Part shown: positions 22,714 through 25,659 of the stretch, piece after piece
Position numbering within the stretch: the first letter of the stretch is position 1
Layout: each line of letters starts with the position of its first letter
From: Deltaproteobacteria bacterium
Lineage (GTDB): Bacteria; Desulfobacterota; Syntrophia; Syntrophales; Smithellaceae
Reading direction: 5' to 3'
Assembly: GCA_009668925.1 (NCBI GenBank)
Contig: SBEK01000035.1
Span: forward strand, 1 to 25,659
Length of the DNA: 25,659 nucleotides
The notes under the pieces: generated by a model
What the model saw: the letters and a program-made list of their open reading frames with translations, nothing else
Databases searched by the model: none
Told to the model about the DNA's origin: nothing
Translations under genes and position numbers: made by a program

Positions 22714-24216
22714 ATGAATATCGCGGAATTGGCTTTGAAGAGCCTGGAAGTAGGCGAACATGTCAGCTACATTTTTGAGGGCCGTGAGATTACCAATGTC
22801 GAGATGGACCGTGCGGCTCGAAAATTCGGCAGCGCGCTTTTGAAGCTCGGCGTCTCGCGCGGCGACCGGGTCATTATGCAGATGCAGAACTGTCCGGAAG
22901 TCTTTCAGGCCTTTCAGGCGATCTGGCGGATCGGCGCCGTCGCCCTGCCGATCAATTATTTGGTGGGCCAGGAAGAAATCAATTTCATTTACCAGGACAG
23001 CGGCGTTCACACCGTGATCACCACGCCGGAATACCTGGATAAGGTGAGGACCGCTCAGGCCAAGTCCGGCGCCGTGAAAAACATTATTGTCGTTTCCGAC
23101 AAGGATATCGAAGGGACGCAGAACTTTGCGAAGCTTCTCACCCGCGGTTCCGAAGATCTCGCCATGGTCGGGACTCAGGACGATGAGGTGGCGACCATGA
23201 TTTACACCTCCGGAACGACCGGCACGCCCAAGGGCGTTATGCTGACCCACGCGGGACTGGCCTATTCCGCGCGGATGCAGCAGGAAGCCACCAACCTTCC
23301 GCAGGATCTGGTTTCGATGGCTATTCTGCCGCTTTGTCATTCCTTCGGCGTTTCCATGATGAACGGATCGTTTTTGCGCCTCAAAGGCAAAGTCGTCATT
23401 CTGCGGCAGTTCAATCTGGAACAGGTCTTTGCCAGTATCGACCGTTACAAGGTCCAGTCCGTTCCCATTGTCCCCACCATGATCGTTTACATGCTGATGT
23501 TCCCGGACTGGGCCAAATACGACCTGAGCTCCGTCAAGTACTGGGTCTGCGGCTCCGCGCCGCTGTCGCTCGATACCTGGAAGCAGTTCAAGGAAAAATT
23601 CGGAGCTGAGATCGCCGAGGGCTGGGGGCTCACCGAAGCGGGCGCCAACAATGCGACCAACGTCGGTCAATTCCTCATCAAGCCCGGCTCCATCGGCAAG
23701 CCGATGAAGGGCATGGAAATGAAAATCTTTGACGGAAGCGACAGGGAAGTGCCCCAGGGGCAGGAAGGCGAAATCGTCCTTCGGGGCCCGATGGTCATGA
23801 AGGGCTACTGGAAGATGCCCGAGGCGACGGCGGAAGTGATCGTCAACGGCTGGCTGCACACCGGAGATATCGGCTACGTGGACCAAGACGGCTATTTCTA
23901 CATTACCGACCGCAAGAAAGACATCATCATTAAAGGCGGCGAAAACATTTCGCCGCGGGTCATTGAAGAAGTCCTTTATGCGCACGAGGCGGTGTCCGAA
24001 GCATCCGTCATCGGCATCAAGGACAAGGTTTACGGCGAAGAGATCAAAGCTTTTGTGACGCTGAAGGCCGGAACGACCGCAACAGCCGACGAGATTCTGG
24101 AGTACTGCAGGGGCAAGTTGAAGAAATTCTTTGTCCCGAAAGAGGTCGTCATCCTCGCGGCGATGCCCAAAACGCTGGTCGGCAAGATCCTCAAGAAAGA
24201 ACTGCGCAAGATCTAG
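22714..24216 (+). CDS. AMP-forming acyl-CoA synthetase (FadD/CaiC-like)
   Basis: 500 residues. All ANL-superfamily motifs are present: P-loop YTSGTTGTPKGV (about 168-179), EGWGLTEAG, HTGDIGYVDQDGYFYITDRKKD with the hinge and nucleotide-binding Asp, KGGENISPRVIEEVL, and a C-terminal KTLVGKILKKELR carrying the adenylation lysine. It activates a carboxylic acid with ATP to acyl-AMP and then acyl-CoA in the cytoplasm; chain length cannot be judged. GGAGG lies 7 bases upstream of ATG. It lies 103 bases after the HMG-CoA-lyase-like gene and 59 bases before the mutase, so it likely shares their transcript. Confidence 0.9.
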   Translation: MNIAELALKSLEVGEHVSYIFEGREITNVEMDRAARKFGSALLKLGVSRGDRVIMQMQNCPEVFQAFQAIWRIGAVALPINYLVGQEEINFIYQDSGVHTVITTPEYLDKVRTAQAKSGAVKNIIVVSDKDIEGTQNFAKLLTRGSEDLAMVGTQDDEVATMIYTSGTTGTPKGVMLTHAGLAYSARMQQEATNLPQDLVSMAILPLCHSFGVSMMNGSFLRLKGKVVILRQFNLEQVFASIDRYKVQSVPIVPTMIVYMLMFPDWAKYDLSSVKYWVCGSAPLSLDTWKQFKEKFGAEIAEGWGLTEAGANNATNVGQFLIKPGSIGKPMKGMEMKIFDGSDREVPQGQEGEIVLRGPMVMKGYWKMPEATAEVIVNGWLHTGDIGYVDQDGYFYITDRKKDIIIKGGENISPRVIEEVLYAHEAVSEASVIGIKDKVYGEEIKAFVTLKAGTTATADEILEYCRGKLKKFFVPKEVVILAAMPKTLVGKILKKELRKI

Positions 24217-24275
24217 CGGCGCTTTTGTTGCAGTAGCAAACAGGATGTCTAGAATTTTAAAAAAGGAGTTAAACC

Positions 24276-25659
24276 GTGACCGCACATAAAAATATGAAGA
24301 AATGGAAAGAAACGGCCGTTAAAGAGCTGAAGGGACGGCCCCTGGAGGCGCTTACCTGGGAGACGCCGGAAGGGATCACTGTGAAGCCGATCTATACCGC
24401 GGAGGATCTGGAAGGCCTCGATACCGTGAATACGCTGTCGGGTTTGCCGCCGTATTTGCGGGGTCCGTCGGCGACGATGTATGCCAACCAGCCCTGGACG
24501 ATCCGGCAGTACGCGGGGTTTGCCACAGCCCGGGAATCGAACGAGTTTTACAGGAAAAATCTGGCCGCCGGACAAACAGGTTTGTCGGTGGCCTTTGACC
24601 TGGCCACCCACCGGGGCTATGACTCCGACCATCCCCGCGTCGCAGGCGACGTCGGGAAGGCCGGCGTGGCTATCGATTCCGTTGAAGACATGAAAATCCT
24701 CTTTGACAAAATCCCGCTGGAGAAAGTGTCGGTTTCCATGACCATGAACGGGGCGGTGCTGCCGGTTCTGGCGGGGTATATTGTCGCCGCCGAAGAGCAG
24801 GGCGTCGAGCAGGCGAAGCTTACGGGCACGATCCAGAACGACATCCTGAAGGAATTCCTGACCCGCAATACGTATATCTACCCTCCGAGACCCTCCATGC
24901 GGATTGTCTCCGATATCATTTCCTACTGTTCGAAGCACATGCCCCGGTACAACACCGTCTCCATCAGCGGCTATCATATCATGGAGGCGGGCGCGGATTC
25001 CGTTTTGCAGACCGCCTTTACGCTGGCCGACGGCAAGGAGTATGTCCGCGCCGCCATCGACGGCGGACTCGCGATCGACGACTTCGCCCCGCGGCTGTCG
25101 TTCTTCTTCGGCGTGGGCATGAACTTTTTTATGGAAATCGCTATGCTGCGCGCCGCCCGCTATCTGTGGCATAAGATTGTGGGCGAATTCCACCCGATTA
25201 ACCCCCGGTCCCAGGTCCTGCGCACGCATGTGCAAACGTCCGGCTGGAGTCTGACGCAGCAGGACCCGTATAACAATATCATCCGGACCACGCTGGAAGC
25301 CCTGGCCGCGGCACTGGGCGGAACGCAGTCGCTCCACACCAACTCGTTCGATGAAGCCGTGAGCCTGCCCACGCCGCTCTCCGCGCGGGTGGCCCGCAAC
25401 ACCCAGATCATCATCCAGGAAGAATCCCAGGTCTGCCATGTGGTGGACCCCCTGGGCGGCTCCTACTATGTGGAATCCTTAACCGCATCGATTATTAAAG
25501 AGGCGCAGAAGATCATTGATGAGATCGAAGAATTGGGCGGCATGGCCCGCGCCATTGAAACCGGCATGCCGAAGATGAGAATCGAAGAATCCGCCGCGCG
25601 AAGGCAGGCGCGGATCGACCAGGGCAAGGACACCATCGTGGGCGTCAACAAATACAAGG
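24276..25659 (+). CDS. Methylmalonyl-CoA mutase, catalytic (large) subunit, partial at window end
   Basis: The first 461 codons are visible from GTG 24276, which has AAGGAG upstream; the gene continues past the right edge. The substrate-domain signatures are clear: [16 protein letters not shown] (Tyr69, equivalent to Tyr89 of the Propionibacterium enzyme), [31 protein letters not shown] (Arg209, equivalent to Arg207) and [10 protein letters not shown] (His234, equivalent to His244). Tyr and Arg at these positions indicate methylmalonyl-CoA rather than isobutyryl-CoA. It interconverts (R)-methylmalonyl-CoA and succinyl-CoA with adenosylcobalamin, part of propionate oxidation or formation. The B12-binding domain would be fused beyond the edge or encoded by the next gene; this cannot be seen. 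Confidence 0.9.
   Translation, partial: MTAHKNMKKWKETAVKELKGRPLEALTWETPEGITVKPIYTAEDLEGLDTVNTLSGLPPYLRGPSATMYANQPWTIRQYAGFATARESNEFYRKNLAAGQTGLSVAFDLATHRGYDSDHPRVAGDVGKAGVAIDSVEDMKILFDKIPLEKVSVSMTMNGAVLPVLAGYIVAAEEQGVEQAKLTGTIQNDILKEFLTRNTYIYPPRPSMRIVSDIISYCSKHMPRYNTVSISGYHIMEAGADSVLQTAFTLADGKEYVRAAIDGGLAIDDFAPRLSFFFGVGMNFFMEIAMLRAARYLWHKIVGEFHPINPRSQVLRTHVQTSGWSLTQQDPYNNIIRTTLEALAAALGGTQSLHTNSFDEAVSLPTPLSARVARNTQIIIQEESQVCHVVDPLGGSYYVESLTASIIKEAQKIIDEIEELGGMARAIETGMPKMRIEESAARRQARIDQGKDTIVGVNKYK

Noticed and set aside
22660..24285. 541-residue minus-strand open frame
   Set aside because: Antisense shadow of the AMP-forming acyl-CoA synthetase.

Overview
The window looks like a chromosomal segment of an anaerobic, probably syntrophic or sulfate-reducing deltaproteobacterium (Desulfobacterota; a Syntrophus/Smithella-like lineage would fit). 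This assignment is inferred from gene content: several acyl-CoA dehydrogenases, a glutaconyl-CoA decarboxylase alpha subunit, a stand-alone pyruvate carboxylase B / transcarboxylase 5S-type subunit, malic enzyme, methylmalonyl-CoA mutase, and an ADP-forming acyl-CoA synthetase alpha subunit. No sequence search could be run. No tRNA, rRNA, CRISPR array, phage gene or transposase gene was seen.

Layout. 1-110 is the 3' end of an unidentified gene. 251-1717 is an ADP-forming acyl-CoA synthetase alpha-type protein. 1794-4711 is a complete polar amino acid ABC importer (lipoprotein, permease, ATPase, permease) behind a perfect TTGACA-17-TATAAT promoter. 4925-6271 is an acyl-CoA dehydrogenase with a C-terminal rubredoxin-like domain. 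6453-8018 is an NCS2-like permease. 8082-9935 is a CoA-transferase/GNAT fusion. 10040-10363 (minus) is a small HesB/IscA-like protein, divergent from an ABC exporter pair (10491-12038) whose promoter implies a leaderless mRNA. 12157-12969 is an outer-membrane beta-barrel protein. A MITE-like element and a strong bidirectional terminator follow.

The right half is acyl-CoA metabolism. On the minus strand, thiolase, glutaryl-CoA dehydrogenase-like and glutaconyl-CoA decarboxylase alpha (17697 to 13312) form a probable operon for glutaryl-CoA to acetyl-CoA conversion. Also on the minus strand, pycB and malic enzyme (21169 to 18081) form a second operon linking oxaloacetate, pyruvate and malate. 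Divergently on the plus strand lie an HMG-CoA-lyase-like protein, an AMP-forming acyl-CoA synthetase and the start of methylmalonyl-CoA mutase (21609 to the window end). Together these suggest the methylmalonyl-CoA route between propionyl-CoA and succinyl-CoA, with PycB as carboxyl carrier partner.

The items most worth a second look are: the dehydrogenase-rubredoxin fusion; the CoA-transferase/GNAT fusion that appears to lack the family's catalytic glutamate; the HMG-CoA-lyase-like protein with threonine where the catalytic cysteine should be; the predicted leaderless ABC exporter mRNA; and a 17-bp dyad, TGTAT-N7-ATACA, recurring (once imperfectly) in three intergenic regions of the acyl-CoA cluster.
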